DNA from: Planctomycetota bacterium
GTDB lineage: Bacteria; Planctomycetota; Phycisphaerae; Sedimentisphaerales; Anaerohalosphaeraceae
Length of the DNA: 54,295 nt
Assembly (NCBI GenBank): GCA_019456225.1
Contig: VRUI01000028.1
Span: 1 to 54,295, forward strand
Direction: 5' to 3'
The notes beneath the pieces are model-generated. The model was not told the DNA's origin. It ran no database searches and saw nothing but the letters and a program-made list of their open reading frames with translations. Position numbers and translations under genes: made by a program. Below are positions 1 to 7,310 of this stretch, piece by piece; within the stretch, counting starts at the first letter, position 1; every line of letters begins with the position of its first letter.

Positions 1-74
1 TCCGGCTAATGGTTCCCGCTGCCGGGCCCATAGAGGACTTTCACCTCCAAGTAAGTGTGCCCTGCCGGGCACAC
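1..74 (-). mobile_element. Group II intron, 5' end only (runs off the left edge)
   Basis: Read on the minus strand from 74 down to 1, the sequence begins GTGTGCCC, continues with a TTGGAGGTGAAAGTCCTC block and then the GGCAGCGGGAACC..TTAGCC segment. As I recall, this is the conserved 5' start of domain I in bacterial class C-like group II introns. It begins about 10 nt beyond the folC terminator stem (85-112), and class C introns typically insert next to terminator hairpins. The reverse transcriptase ORF and 3' end would lie outside the window. This is motif recognition by eye, with no covariance search. Confidence 0.72.
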
Positions 75-84
75 AATTACGAAA

Positions 85-112
85 AAAGCTTCGCCCGAAA
101 GGGCGAAGCTTT
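85..112 (-). terminator. Rho-independent terminator of folC
   Basis: A perfect 12-bp stem (AAAGCTTCGCCC with GGGCGAAGCTTT, 4-nt loop) is followed on the minus strand by TTT. It lies about 58 bp past the folC stop codon. The intron start at 74 lies just beyond it. Confidence 0.85.
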
Positions 113-170
113 CAATAATCAATATGGAACATCCCAGCTTTACGTCGGGAATAAATCTCAAGCTGACCTG

Positions 171-1592
171 TCAACTTGATTGAAGTTGCTCTTTGGCCTG
201 ACCTACGAGATAGAAGCTCCCCGTTACGCATATCAGGTCTTCGCGGCTTACGGCACTTCTTGCTATCTTTGCTGCTTCTCTTAAAGTCATCGCCGTCTGG
301 TACATATTTCCACAGATTTCCGTGTACATATCTGCCAGGTCCTGCGGGAAAACCGCTTTTGGGGAATTGCTTCGCGTAAAGATGACCTTGTCGGCACCGT
401 ATTGCAATTCAGTGAGCATTCCGCGAATATCTTTATCGTTGTTGCATCCGAATATTATGACCATCGAGTCGTACGGAACGTGCTGTCCGATCGCCTGGAT
501 CAGTGCTTTAATACTAGCGGCGTTATGAGCGGCGTCGATGAGAATTCGCGGGTCGTCATTAATGATCTCCATACGCCCCTTGAGGGAAATGCCCTGAAGG
601 CCTGACATTGCTTTTTCATCGTCAATTTCATAGCCTTCGTCTTTTAGTTTGTCGAGCATTGCAAGGGCCAGTCCGCAGTTTAGCGCCTGGTGGGCACCGG
701 GCAGGGGAACACGCAGGTGCTCAAAACGGCTGTTTGGCGTTGTCAGGCAGATCCGCGTATGCGGACCGTGTTCACGTGACGATTCGAATCGACTTGAGAA
801 ATCAATGTCGCACCCGGTGACGCTTAAAGGAGCCTTGACCGACGAAGCATGTTTTTTCAGTACTTTCATTGCGTCTGGTTGCTGGGGGACGGTTATTACC
901 GGCACGCCCCTTTTTATGACACCTGCTTTTTCTTTGGCAATGTGAACGATCGTATCGCCAAGAAGGTTCTGATGGTCGATGCTGATACTGGTAATCCCAA
1001 CCACTGCCGGGGTTATCACATTGGTGCTGTCGAGCCTTCCGCCCAGGCCTGTTTCGATGATAGCGACATCAACTTCCTGGTCGGCAAAGTGCATGAAAGC
1101 AAGAGCCGTTATGATCTCGAAAAATGTAGGGGCGTCATCCTTCTTCTTGAGTTTTTCGATAGTCGCATAGATCCGATTGATCAGCGAAAGCATCTGCTTA
1201 TTGGTGATCATTTCCGAATCTACCGTGATCCGCTCGTGCAGCGAGGTGACATGCGGCGAGGTATAAAGACCGACGCAGTAATCATTGGCTTCGATCATTT
1301 TAGCAAGCATTGTCGCGGTAGAACCTTTACCCTTGGTGCCGGCGATATGAACCGTCTGCACCTTATTATGGGGGTTGCCCAGGTTCTTCAGCAACGCTTC
1401 CATGCGATTGAGGTTGAATGTGGTTACATTGTAGCGCAGCTTCTGCTGCTTTTCGTAATCGGTACTCTTAAAGAGGTAAGACATAGCACTGTCGTAGGTC
1501 CGAAAAGCCACCTTCGGCTTGACTTTTTTGACAGTCGCCTTTTTCTTGCTCTTGTAGACAGACTTTTTAGTTGTTTTTTTAGATACAGTCAT
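171..1592 (-). CDS. folC: Bifunctional folylpolyglutamate synthase / dihydrofolate synthase
   Basis: Mur-ligase family enzyme that adds glutamate to dihydropteroate and to tetrahydrofolates (ATP-dependent, cytoplasmic folate pathway). The 473-residue product has the P-loop GTKGKGSTAT near residue 86, the folate-binding TSPHV segment, ETGLGGRLDSTN, and the Mur C-terminal region (ILIDAAHNAASI..., IIFGCNNDKD). Length fits the family apart from a Lys-rich N-terminal extension of about 25 residues; no strong Shine-Dalgarno sits before the first ATG, so the start is less certain than the frame. It is transcribed alone, with its own terminator. Confidence 0.95.
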   Translation of the reverse strand: MTVSKKTTKKSVYKSKKKATVKKVKPKVAFRTYDSAMSYLFKSTDYEKQQKLRYNVTTFNLNRMEALLKNLGNPHNKVQTVHIAGTKGKGSTATMLAKMIEANDYCVGLYTSPHVTSLHERITVDSEMITNKQMLSLINRIYATIEKLKKKDDAPTFFEIITALAFMHFADQEVDVAIIETGLGGRLDSTNVITPAVVGITSISIDHQNLLGDTIVHIAKEKAGVIKRGVPVITVPQQPDAMKVLKKHASSVKAPLSVTGCDIDFSSRFESSREHGPHTRICLTTPNSRFEHLRVPLPGAHQALNCGLALAMLDKLKDEGYEIDDEKAMSGLQGISLKGRMEIINDDPRILIDAAHNAASIKALIQAIGQHVPYDSMVIIFGCNNDKDIRGMLTELQYGADKVIFTRSNSPKAVFPQDLADMYTEICGNMYQTAMTLREAAKIARSAVSREDLICVTGSFYLVGQAKEQLQSS

Positions 1593-2033
1593 AGCTCAAG
1601 ATAATACCAGACTTTCAGCCCAAAGTCAAGCCTTATGCCCCAATATGGGGGTGTGAAATCACCTCGAAGCCCTTGGTCGCAGTCATAAGTCTTTATCCGG
1701 TATATGCTTAAATGGCCAATAAAAAATCAAAAAGAGTTTTGTAAAAATTGGATTTAGCTTTCATGAGTGGTTTTATCCCTAAGCGATTTTAACGAATATA
1801 CCGATTATAAGGGCGGAAAAAGTTGACATTCCGTACTGTAGGCTGTTCAGGGGAGCGAAATCGGATGGGCAAACCCCCGGTGGTTGGGGCGATTACCCAT
1901 TTTCGGCGGCAATTCCAGTAAAGCTTATCGCCTTGAACCAACATATTTCCATATAATACATTGGTAACCTCTGAGAAATGGCGTTATTATAGGCATGTAA
2001 AAAATAAAACTTAAAATAATAATAATAAATTCC
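1593..2033. other. Intergenic region between folC and the blaI-like gene
   Basis: About 440 bp separate two divergently read genes. I see no coding frame with a credible start and no RNA gene. The last 35 bases before the blaI promoter are very AT-rich (runs of AAT), which could act as an UP element. The rest is unassigned. Confidence 0.5.
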
Positions 2034-2079
2034 TTGACATGTACGACACAGTGTCGTATCGTTACGACAAAGAGTCGTA
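2034..2079 (+). promoter_or_regulatory. Promoter with two BlaI/MecI-type operator palindromes
   Basis: A consensus -35 TTGACA (2034-2039) and a weaker -10 TATCGT (2057-2062) are separated by 17 bp. A 17-bp palindrome, arms TACGACA and TGTCGTA around CAG, spans 2042-2058. A near-copy, TACGACA..AGTCGTA, spans 2063-2079, centre to centre 21 bp or two helical turns. Paired dyads over the promoter are the usual arrangement for BlaI/MecI repressors, so autoregulation of the downstream pair is likely. The sites are seen; binding is inferred. Confidence 0.8.
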
Positions 2080-2107
2080 TTGGATGTTTAAACCTGGAGA
2101 ATTTACA

Positions 2108-2500
2108 ATGAGACTACCTTCATTGGCTAACGCTGAATTGGCTATTATGAATTTGCTTTGGCAAGAGCTGTCGCTGACTGCTCGCCAACTGCGTGAGATG
2201 CTTTATCCCGATACTGCCAGGACACAGCATGGAACCGTCCAGAGATTATTGCAGCGTCTGGAAGACAAGGGCTGTGTCGAGCGTGACCGCTCACAGCCGG
2301 TTCATATTTTCTCTGCTTCGATCTCCCGCCAGGCCTATGCGGCCGGCCAATTGGAATTGCTGGCTAGCCGACTGACGGGCGGTTCGCTTGCTCCGTTGAT
2401 CACGCATCTGGTCGAGGAGAAAAAGATTTCCCGCCAGGAGATCATCCAGATCCGCGCGATACTTGACGGATGCCATGAAGAGGGGGCCGTCAATGAGTAA
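2108..2500 (+). CDS. BlaI/MecI-family transcriptional repressor
   Basis: Winged-helix repressor of about 130 residues. The opening LPSLANAELAIMNLLWQ and the segment around GTVQRLLQRLEDKGCVERDR are typical of the penicillinase-repressor family, in which dimers bind palindromes and are inactivated by proteolysis triggered by an M56 membrane sensor. The ATG at 2108 is chosen because AGGA-like bases (CTGGAGA) precede it by a normal distance; upstream in-frame starts would lie inside the operators. It is followed, with a short overlap, by the M56 gene, so the two form one operon. The target is unknown: no beta-lactamase or resistance gene is nearby. Confidence 0.9.
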   Translation: MRLPSLANAELAIMNLLWQELSLTARQLREMLYPDTARTQHGTVQRLLQRLEDKGCVERDRSQPVHIFSASISRQAYAAGQLELLASRLTGGSLAPLITHLVEEKKISRQEIIQIRAILDGCHEEGAVNE

Positions 2501-5228
2501 TTATCTTTTTCAGATTGCTCTTAGTAACGTCTGCATCTCACTTGTTCTTGCCGTCATGGCGTTAATTGTTGAATCAACCCTCAAACGCCCTCAGCTTGCG
2601 TACTTGTTATGGCTGCTTGTTTTCGTAAAGCTCGTAACACCGCCGGTGATTTCGATTGACGTTATCTCACTGGCCGGAGAGACTGACAGTGTCGCCGTGG
2701 AGGTCGATAATTACTCCCGGCAGGTTCCTGTCGCCGTTGCCGATCATCTGACGGGCATTGACACCCAGCCTGGGGATGCCGAATCAACCCGGCCTTCGCT
2801 GATGAACGGTATATCAACCATCGCCACAGGCGCAAAACCATGGCTGGCGCCAATATGGCTGCTGTCTGCTGTATTCGTTTTTGCCTGGTCAATAATTCGC
2901 ATCTATCGGTTTAACCGTTTGCTGAAGCTGGAGTGCCAGGTCGCTTCGCAGCAATTGCAAACTACCGCCGAGCGTATCGCCGGCCGTCTCGGACTAAAAA
3001 CCGCTCCGACGATCTATACCACCTCGGCAAATCTTTCGCCGATGGTCTGGTGGGTCGGCGGTAAAGTGCGGGTCGTAATACCGGCTGTATTGATCGAACA
3101 AATGGACAGCCGGCAATTGCAATGGGTAATATCCCACGAGTTGGCGCATGTACGCCGTCGAGACTACCTGGTTCGCTGGCTGGAATGGCTGGCGTATGTT
3201 TGTTTCTGGTGGAATCCTGTAATATGGTTCGCGAGAAAGGGCCTTCGGGCAAACGAAGAGATCTGCTGCGATCAGCTGGTACTAAACAGCCTGAGTCCCA
3301 GACCAAAGACCTATGCGAATTCTTTATTGAATGCAATCGAATATCTTGCCTGTCCGATGATCCGTCCTCCGGCAGTAGCGAGCGAAATAAACAGCGGCGG
3401 GGTACTTAGAAGGAGATTTAAAATGATCTTATCAAACAAACAAAACCGTTCAAACTTGCGTTGGCTGCAGATATGCGTGCTTCTGTTGGCCTTTATAATG
3501 CTTCCTTTCGGCATTGCTTTTGCCCACGATTATAAAGCAGTCGAAAAAAGACTCGGCCAGGCCATCGCCGCAGGAGAGATCACTTTCGACCAGGCAGCCG
3601 AAATGCTCGAGGTGCTCAAAGAATCGCACGACGATGATGACGATGACGAAGATGATGACGATGACGAAGATGTCATTGCCGAACTCAAAGAAGAGATGGA
3701 AGAATACGGCGCCAAGCTCAAGGCGGCCGTTAAAAATGGCAGGATCAGCGAAAAAGATGCAATGAAAAGATGGCATCACTTCCTGGATAATGAGATCGCA
3801 TCCGAGCTTAAAGAAGAAGTTAAAGAAGGTGACATCTCCGAAAAAGATGCCGCCAAGTTCTGGAAGGCCATCAAGGGCGAATGCAAAGGAAAAACCAAAG
3901 CCTGTCCCAAAAACTGCACCAAACCCTGCTGCAAACGCAAAGCATGCCCCAAAGGCTGTTCCAAACCATGCTGCAAGTCCAAAGCCGCAGCCCGCACAAA
4001 AGCCCTGGCCGCTGCCGCAGCCCGCGGTAGAGCCGCCGCCGGCGATAGAGCCATAGCCGCCGAAAGAGCCAGAGCTAGAGCCAGAGTCAAAAAGGCAAAA
4101 GCCTGTCCTAAAGGCTGCACCAAGCCATGCTGCAAACGCAAAGCATGCCCCAAAGGCTGTTCCAAACCATGTTGTAAAGCAAAACGCAGCGATGTTGTTG
4201 ATCTCAATATAGCAGGCCGCCGGGTCCGGGCAGCTGTACAGTCCGGTTCGATGACCGCGGAACAAGGCAGAGCAAAGATGGCCGAACTCAGAAAAGCTGT
4301 CGCCGCCAGAAAAGCTCCCGTTAAGAGAAGCGATGACGGTCGCAGGGCAAGATACCAGGCTATCGAAGCGCGTATTCGCGCTGCTGTTAAATCCGGTAGG
4401 ATGTCTCGGGAAGATGCCGGGAAAAAACTAATTGCTGTCCGTAAAGAGATATGGTCAGACAAAAGCAAAGCCAAGGCCAAAAAGCCCGCACCCAAGAAGA
4501 AACCAGCTACCTGCCCTAAAGCTGCCGCTGCCGCAAAAGCTAAGGCCAAACACGGCGCCCACAAGGGACATGCCAAACACGGCGCTCACAAGGGACATGA
4601 TAAGGCCAAACCCCATCATGCCAGAACAGGGGCTACGAAAAAGGCTCCCTCTGCGGCAAAGGGTCGCAAAACCAGGGGCTACGACAAAAAAAGGAAAGAC
4701 GGTTTTGATCTTGATACAATCGGCAAACGGATCAGAGCGGCTTTCACAGCCGGCAAGATCAATGAAAAACAGGCATGGAAAAAATGGAATCTGGTCAAGA
4801 AGAATGAGCTGAAACCCAGGCTCGAAGCAGCCGTCAAAGCAGGTAAAATGACAAGGGACCAGGTCCGTAAGATATGGGAAGGCATCAGAAAAGCAGAGAT
4901 CGGCGTAAGGCTGAAATCATCGGTAGCCAAAGGCAAGATCACCGAAAAACAGGCAAAAGCCAGGTGGGACAAGATCAACAAAAACCGCCGCGATGACGAT
5001 GACGACGATGACGACGATGATGATGACGATGATGACGACGATGATGACGACGATGACGACGACGACCACAGACGCAAACGCAAACCTAAACATGACGATG
5101 ATGATGACGATGACGACGACGACGATGATGATGACGATGATGACGACGATGATGACGATGATGATGATGACGATGACGACGATGACGACGATGACGATGA
5201 CGACGATGATGATGACGATGACAAATAA
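2493..5228 (+). CDS. M56-family (BlaR1-like) membrane metalloprotease sensor with Cys-rich and poly-Asp extension
   Basis: Residues 1-345 resemble the BlaR1/MecR1 signalling module: several membrane helices, zinc-protease motif HELAH at 215-219, a downstream NEEICCD acidic segment, and a last helix at about 324-344. Instead of a penicillin-binding sensor, the outer part (345-911) holds an Asp/Glu stretch (about 379-393), four CPK(G/N)C(T/S)KPCCK units in two pairs (about 470-498 and 536-565), a His/Lys/Gly stretch (about 685-710), helical repeats with the theme AAVKxGKIxEKxAxxxW, and Asp homopolymers of 25 (834-858) and 43 residues (868-910). The ATG at 2493 is preceded by AGAGGGGG and overlaps the blaI stop. 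The fold of the extension is unknown; metal or cation binding is inferred from composition. An N-terminal extension from a TTG at 2463 is possible but unlikely. Confidence 0.85.
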   Translation: MSNYLFQIALSNVCISLVLAVMALIVESTLKRPQLAYLLWLLVFVKLVTPPVISIDVISLAGETDSVAVEVDNYSRQVPVAVADHLTGIDTQPGDAESTRPSLMNGISTIATGAKPWLAPIWLLSAVFVFAWSIIRIYRFNRLLKLECQVASQQLQTTAERIAGRLGLKTAPTIYTTSANLSPMVWWVGGKVRVVIPAVLIEQMDSRQLQWVISHELAHVRRRDYLVRWLEWLAYVCFWWNPVIWFARKGLRANEEICCDQLVLNSLSPRPKTYANSLLNAIEYLACPMIRPPAVASEINSGGVLRRRFKMILSNKQNRSNLRWLQICVLLLAFIMLPFGIAFAHDYKAVEKRLGQAIAAGEITFDQAAEMLEVLKESHDDDDDDEDDDDDEDVIAELKEEMEEYGAKLKAAVKNGRISEKDAMKRWHHFLDNEIASELKEEVKEGDISEKDAAKFWKAIKGECKGKTKACPKNCTKPCCKRKACPKGCSKPCCKSKAAARTKALAAAAARGRAAAGDRAIAAERARARARVKKAKACPKGCTKPCCKRKACPKGCSKPCCKAKRSDVVDLNIAGRRVRAAVQSGSMTAEQGRAKMAELRKAVAARKAPVKRSDDGRRARYQAIEARIRAAVKSGRMSREDAGKKLIAVRKEIWSDKSKAKAKKPAPKKKPATCPKAAAAAKAKAKHGAHKGHAKHGAHKGHDKAKPHHARTGATKKAPSAAKGRKTRGYDKKRKDGFDLDTIGKRIRAAFTAGKINEKQAWKKWNLVKKNELKPRLEAAVKAGKMTRDQVRKIWEGIRKAEIGVRLKSSVAKGKITEKQAKARWDKINKNRRDDDDDDDDDDDDDDDDDDDDDDDDDHRRKRKPKHDDDDDDDDDDDDDDDDDDDDDDDDDDDDDDDDDDDDDDDDDDDK

Positions 5229-5248
5229 GATATTAAGATAATTATCAC

Positions 5249-5290
5249 GGCGGCCACTAATGCAGCAGTATTAGTGGTCGCCTTTTTTTT
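5249..5290 (+). terminator. Terminator of the blaI-M56 operon
   Basis: A 13-bp stem (5249-5261 with 5270-5282, one G.T pair) is followed by eight T residues. It begins 21 bp after the M56 stop codon. Confidence 0.88.
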
Positions 5291-5478
5291 GCGCTTTAAA
5301 TGTTTGTAACCGTTCACAGGTTTTTTTGACAGGATTACAGGATAAAAAAATGATTATGAAAAATCATGTCAATCTAAAAGAAATATTATTGTCAACGACA
5401 CCGTCGTAGTTGAACTGAAATCAGTTATAGAATCGTTAAGGCACATGAAATTCAATTGGTGAATTATCTCGTTAGTAT

Positions 5479-5622
5479 GTGCCAAAGGGAAGCGATATAC
5501 GGATCCTGACAGAAGATCAGATAGAACACATCATGGATCGATTGAATAATCGGCCAAGAAAAACACTTGGCTATTTGACACCAAATGAAGTATTTTATAA
5601 ACGGAAAAAATTAACAGGTTAA
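5479..5622 (+). pseudogene. IS30-family transposase, C-terminal remnant
   Basis: The open frame gives VPKGSDIRILTEDQIEHIM, then DRLNNRPRKTLGYLTPNEVF and a short tail ending in TAA. NNRPRKTLG(Y/F)LTPNEVF is the signature end of IS30-family (DDE) transposases. Only about 47 codons remain: an in-frame stop lies just upstream, and the catalytic DDE domain is absent. The following bases to about 5670 (TTGCACTTGGGAGTTGAATC) resemble an IS30-type terminal repeat. This is a dead insertion, probably a 3' end left by deletion. Confidence 0.85.
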
Positions 5623-5675
5623 ATTAACAGGACTCGACTCAGTTGCACTTGGGAGTTGAATCCGCAAAATACAAA
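5623..5675 (+). mobile_element. Probable right end of the IS30-like element
   Basis: This stretch lies just after the transposase remnant stop and includes TTGCACTTGGGAGTTGAATC, which looks like the outer end of IS30-group elements. The matching left end was not found in the 200 bp upstream, so the element is incomplete. Confidence 0.5.
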
Positions 5676-5710
5676 AAGCCCGCCGATCGGGCAAAACAAG
5701 ACAATATACA

Positions 5711-5899
5711 CCTGGCCGATTACGACGGATCAAACCAACCAAAATTCGCCTGGCCGGAGGAACTGCTAAAGTGGTTCAAAGAATACCAAAAATCGAAAAA
5801 GAAAAAACAGGGATAAAGCAGGATCAAATCCAACCGCTCTGATGGCGGCCGCTGATATTGGAGTATTGGCGGTTGCCTTTGTTTTTGGAGTTTAAATGG
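5711..5899 (+). repeat. Direct repeat, copy 1 (decayed gene end plus terminator)
   Basis: This segment is repeated almost base for base at 6685-6875. It encodes LADYDGSNQPKFAWPEELLK and WFKEYQKSKKKKQG to a stop at 5814-5816, then a hairpin of 15-bp arms (5844-5858 with 5863-5877) and a T-rich run. The reading frame is open upstream through the IS end, suggesting the 3' end of a gene cut by the insertion. The peptide family is not recognised. Confidence 0.75.
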
Positions 5900-5972
5900 G
5901 GCTCTGGGGGTTTGCCAGGTAAGGGAGTTGTTTTTTTTGGGCCACCTTACCTATTCCCCCGGAAACCATATT

Positions 5973-6024
5973 TGGTAAAATAGGCAAAATATCCTTGACT
6001 TTGCCTGGTAAAATAGGCTATGAT
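5973..6024 (+). promoter_or_regulatory. Promoter with tandem TGGTAAAATAGGC repeats
   Basis: TTGACT (-35, 5995-6000), an 18-bp spacer and TATGAT (-10, 6019-6024) form a good sigma-70-type promoter. The 13-bp word TGGTAAAATAGGC occurs at 5973-5985 and again at 6006-6018, 33 bp apart (about three helical turns), one copy upstream of the -35 and one filling the spacer: an operator-like layout. The first codon of the next gene starts 6 bp after the -10, so its mRNA is probably leaderless. Confidence 0.65.
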
Positions 6025-6030
6025 AGGAGC

Positions 6031-6204
6031 ATGATAACTGGTTTTATGGCTTTTGTGCTACGGATAGCCCTGATATTAGCAGTCTGGATGTTTGTCTGGA
6101 GATCAGTGAAACCCCGCACACAAACACTCCGCATTACAAGAGCAGCTCTTCTTGTTTTCATCTTGCTTATAGTATTTGCGACCCTGAGAACCGCCGGGGT
6201 ATAG
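6031..6204 (+). CDS. Small two-helix membrane protein, unknown function
   Basis: 57 residues with two hydrophobic segments (about 5-23 and 38-52) separated by a short basic loop (RSVKPRTQTLR). The ATG at 6031 is chosen because it lies at the expected transcription start of the promoter at 5995-6024; GGAG is only one base away from it, so a leaderless start is more likely than SD-driven initiation. No family recognised. A hairpin at 6242-6263 ends the gene. It is convergent with another small membrane protein (6287-6532). A real gene is likely because of the strong promoter. Confidence 0.55.
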   Translation: MITGFMAFVLRIALILAVWMFVWRSVKPRTQTLRITRAALLVFILLIVFATLRTAGV

Positions 6205-6241
6205 GTGCCCGGAGATAGAGGCAACCCTCAAAAGAAAGAAA

Positions 6242-6268
6242 GGGCGGTTTTGAGTTACCGCCCCTTTA
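6242..6268. terminator. Bidirectional terminator between two small membrane genes
   Basis: A 7-bp GC-rich stem (GGGCGGT 6242-6248 with ACCGCCC 6257-6263) is flanked by CTTT on the plus side and CTTTCTTTC on the minus side. It sits between two convergent stop codons and could serve both genes. Confidence 0.65.
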
Positions 6269-6286
6269 ACTATCAAAAACTGCAGG

Positions 6287-6532
6287 TTAATCGTTGTGAG
6301 ATTCTGCTTTTCTTCTGTTGAAGAAGAATACAACAATCCCCAGAGCAATCAGACCGACAAGGCCATTATCTCCCAATGTAGAGAGCAGACCAGTGATGTT
6401 GGCTACGACTCCGCCAAAGAATGGGACTTCAGAGCCAAAGAGTATTTCCACCACTATCGCCAGAGCAACCAGGAGAAGGGCGATTTCAGTTATCTCTCCG
6501 AGCCATTTCTTCATTTCCTTGAAAATATTCAT
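6287..6532 (-). CDS. Small membrane protein, unknown function
   Basis: 81 residues. An amphipathic start (MNIFKEMKKWLGEITE) leads into a helix (IALLLVALAIVVEILF), a Gly-rich FGSEVPFFGG turn, then a second helix (GLVGLIALGIVVFFF) and a basic tail. AAGGAAC precedes the ATG at normal SD distance. I recall similar small proteins in planctomycete and other genomes, but no function is known to me. It is convergent with the 57-residue gene and shares its terminator. Upstream at 6581-6594, GCCTATTTCGGTAA resembles the inverted form of the 13-bp repeat before 6031, hinting at shared control. Confidence 0.7.
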   Translation of the reverse strand: MNIFKEMKKWLGEITEIALLLVALAIVVEILFGSEVPFFGGVVANITGLLSTLGDNGLVGLIALGIVVFFFNRRKAESHND

Positions 6533-6604
6533 ACTTTGTTCCTTAATTAAAGAATAAAAACAAGTTTTATTAGGTCATTAGCCTATTTCGGTAATAACTA
6601 TGTT

Positions 6605-6790
6605 TTGTCTTTAATTTTTTTTGCTCATCCGGTAAATGCGCAGGTAAATCTGTACAAAAAAAAGCTCCTGAAGCCTTTGATTTTCCTGGCCGATTACGAC
6701 GGATCAAACCAACCAAAATTCTCCTGGACGGAGGAGTTGCTAAAGTGGTTCAAAGAATACCAAAAATCGAAAAAGAAAATACAGGGATAA
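6605..6790 (+). pseudogene. Second copy of the decayed LADYDGSNQPKF gene end
   Basis: The frame starts from a TTG without a good SD and holds 61 codons; the last 35 match the peptide at 5711-5816 almost exactly. The part before (LIFFAHPVNAQ) differs from the other copy. The two copies look like fragments of the same gene end, left by duplication or rearrangement. Not considered a functional gene. Confidence 0.5.
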
Positions 6791-6875
6791 AGCAGGATCA
6801 AATTCATCTGTTTTCTGACGGCGACCGCTGATATTGGAGTATTGGCGGTTACCTTTGTTTTTGGGGTTTAAATGG
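6685..6875 (+). repeat. Direct repeat, copy 2
   Basis: Matches 5711-5899 over about 190 bp with few changes and the same gene end and terminator hairpin (6820-6834 with 6839-6853). The copies are 974 bp apart and enclose the two small membrane-protein genes. Confidence 0.8.
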
Positions 6876-6930
6876 ATGTTTGAGGTTTTTTCCTTGTCTT
6901 TTGAGGTTTTATTCGGAGTGCTTGCGGGCG

Positions 6931-7099
6931 TGTTGCCCAAATACTAAATTCTAATATCTAAATCCTAAACAAATTCAAAATACTAATTACCGAAATCCAA
7001 AACCCCATTTGGGCGCCACCAGAAGTGTTTTGAGCATTTGAATTTAGAAATTCGTGCTTGTTTAGTATTTAGAATTTAGTACTTAGGGATTGGGCAACA
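6931..7099. repeat. Large imperfect inverted repeat
   Basis: The left arm (from about 6931) carries words such as CTAAATTCTAATATC and CTAAATCCTAAACAAATTC. The right arm (about 7040-7099) carries the reverse complement in the same order, ending GGGATTGGGCAAC opposite GTTGCCCAAA. Arms of roughly 50-60 bp can form a long hairpin. Such TAAAT-type palindromes recur in intergenic DNA of many uncultured bacteria. Confidence 0.7.
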
Positions 7100-7172
7100 A
7101 GCCCTTGCGCACTCGCGCTTTTTGGGGGGGGGTTATTGTTTTTTTGTGGGGTTTAGCTTTGTTTTTGAGTCT

Positions 7173-7199
7173 GGGTCCCCGCCTTCGCGGGGATGACAA
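7173..7199. repeat. Short palindromic dispersed repeat, copy 1
   Basis: GGTCCCCGCCTTCGCGGGGA plus TGACA forms a GC-rich hairpin. The same unit occurs inverted at 42011-42036. It is a REP-like intergenic element. Confidence 0.7.
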
Positions 7200-7310
7200 G
7201 TGGTATTTTGCGTATTTACCTTGCATGTGTGGGTGTTTGTTATTATATTGTCCTGACTTGGCTTTTGGCCTGATTTATGTGTTGATTTTTTTCCAATTAA
7301 TAAGGATTTT

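Noticed and set aside
849-1604. 251-residue plus-strand frame inside folC
   Set aside because: Shadow of folC; no SD and no family features.
3450-4576. Two other minus-strand frames across the M56 gene (271 and 266 residues)
   Set aside because: They overlap the plus-strand protease gene, have repetitive composition caused by its repeats, and lack their own SD or motifs.
4679-5317. Poly-Ser open frame on the minus strand
   Set aside because: It is the reverse reading of the GAY Asp repeats of the M56 gene.
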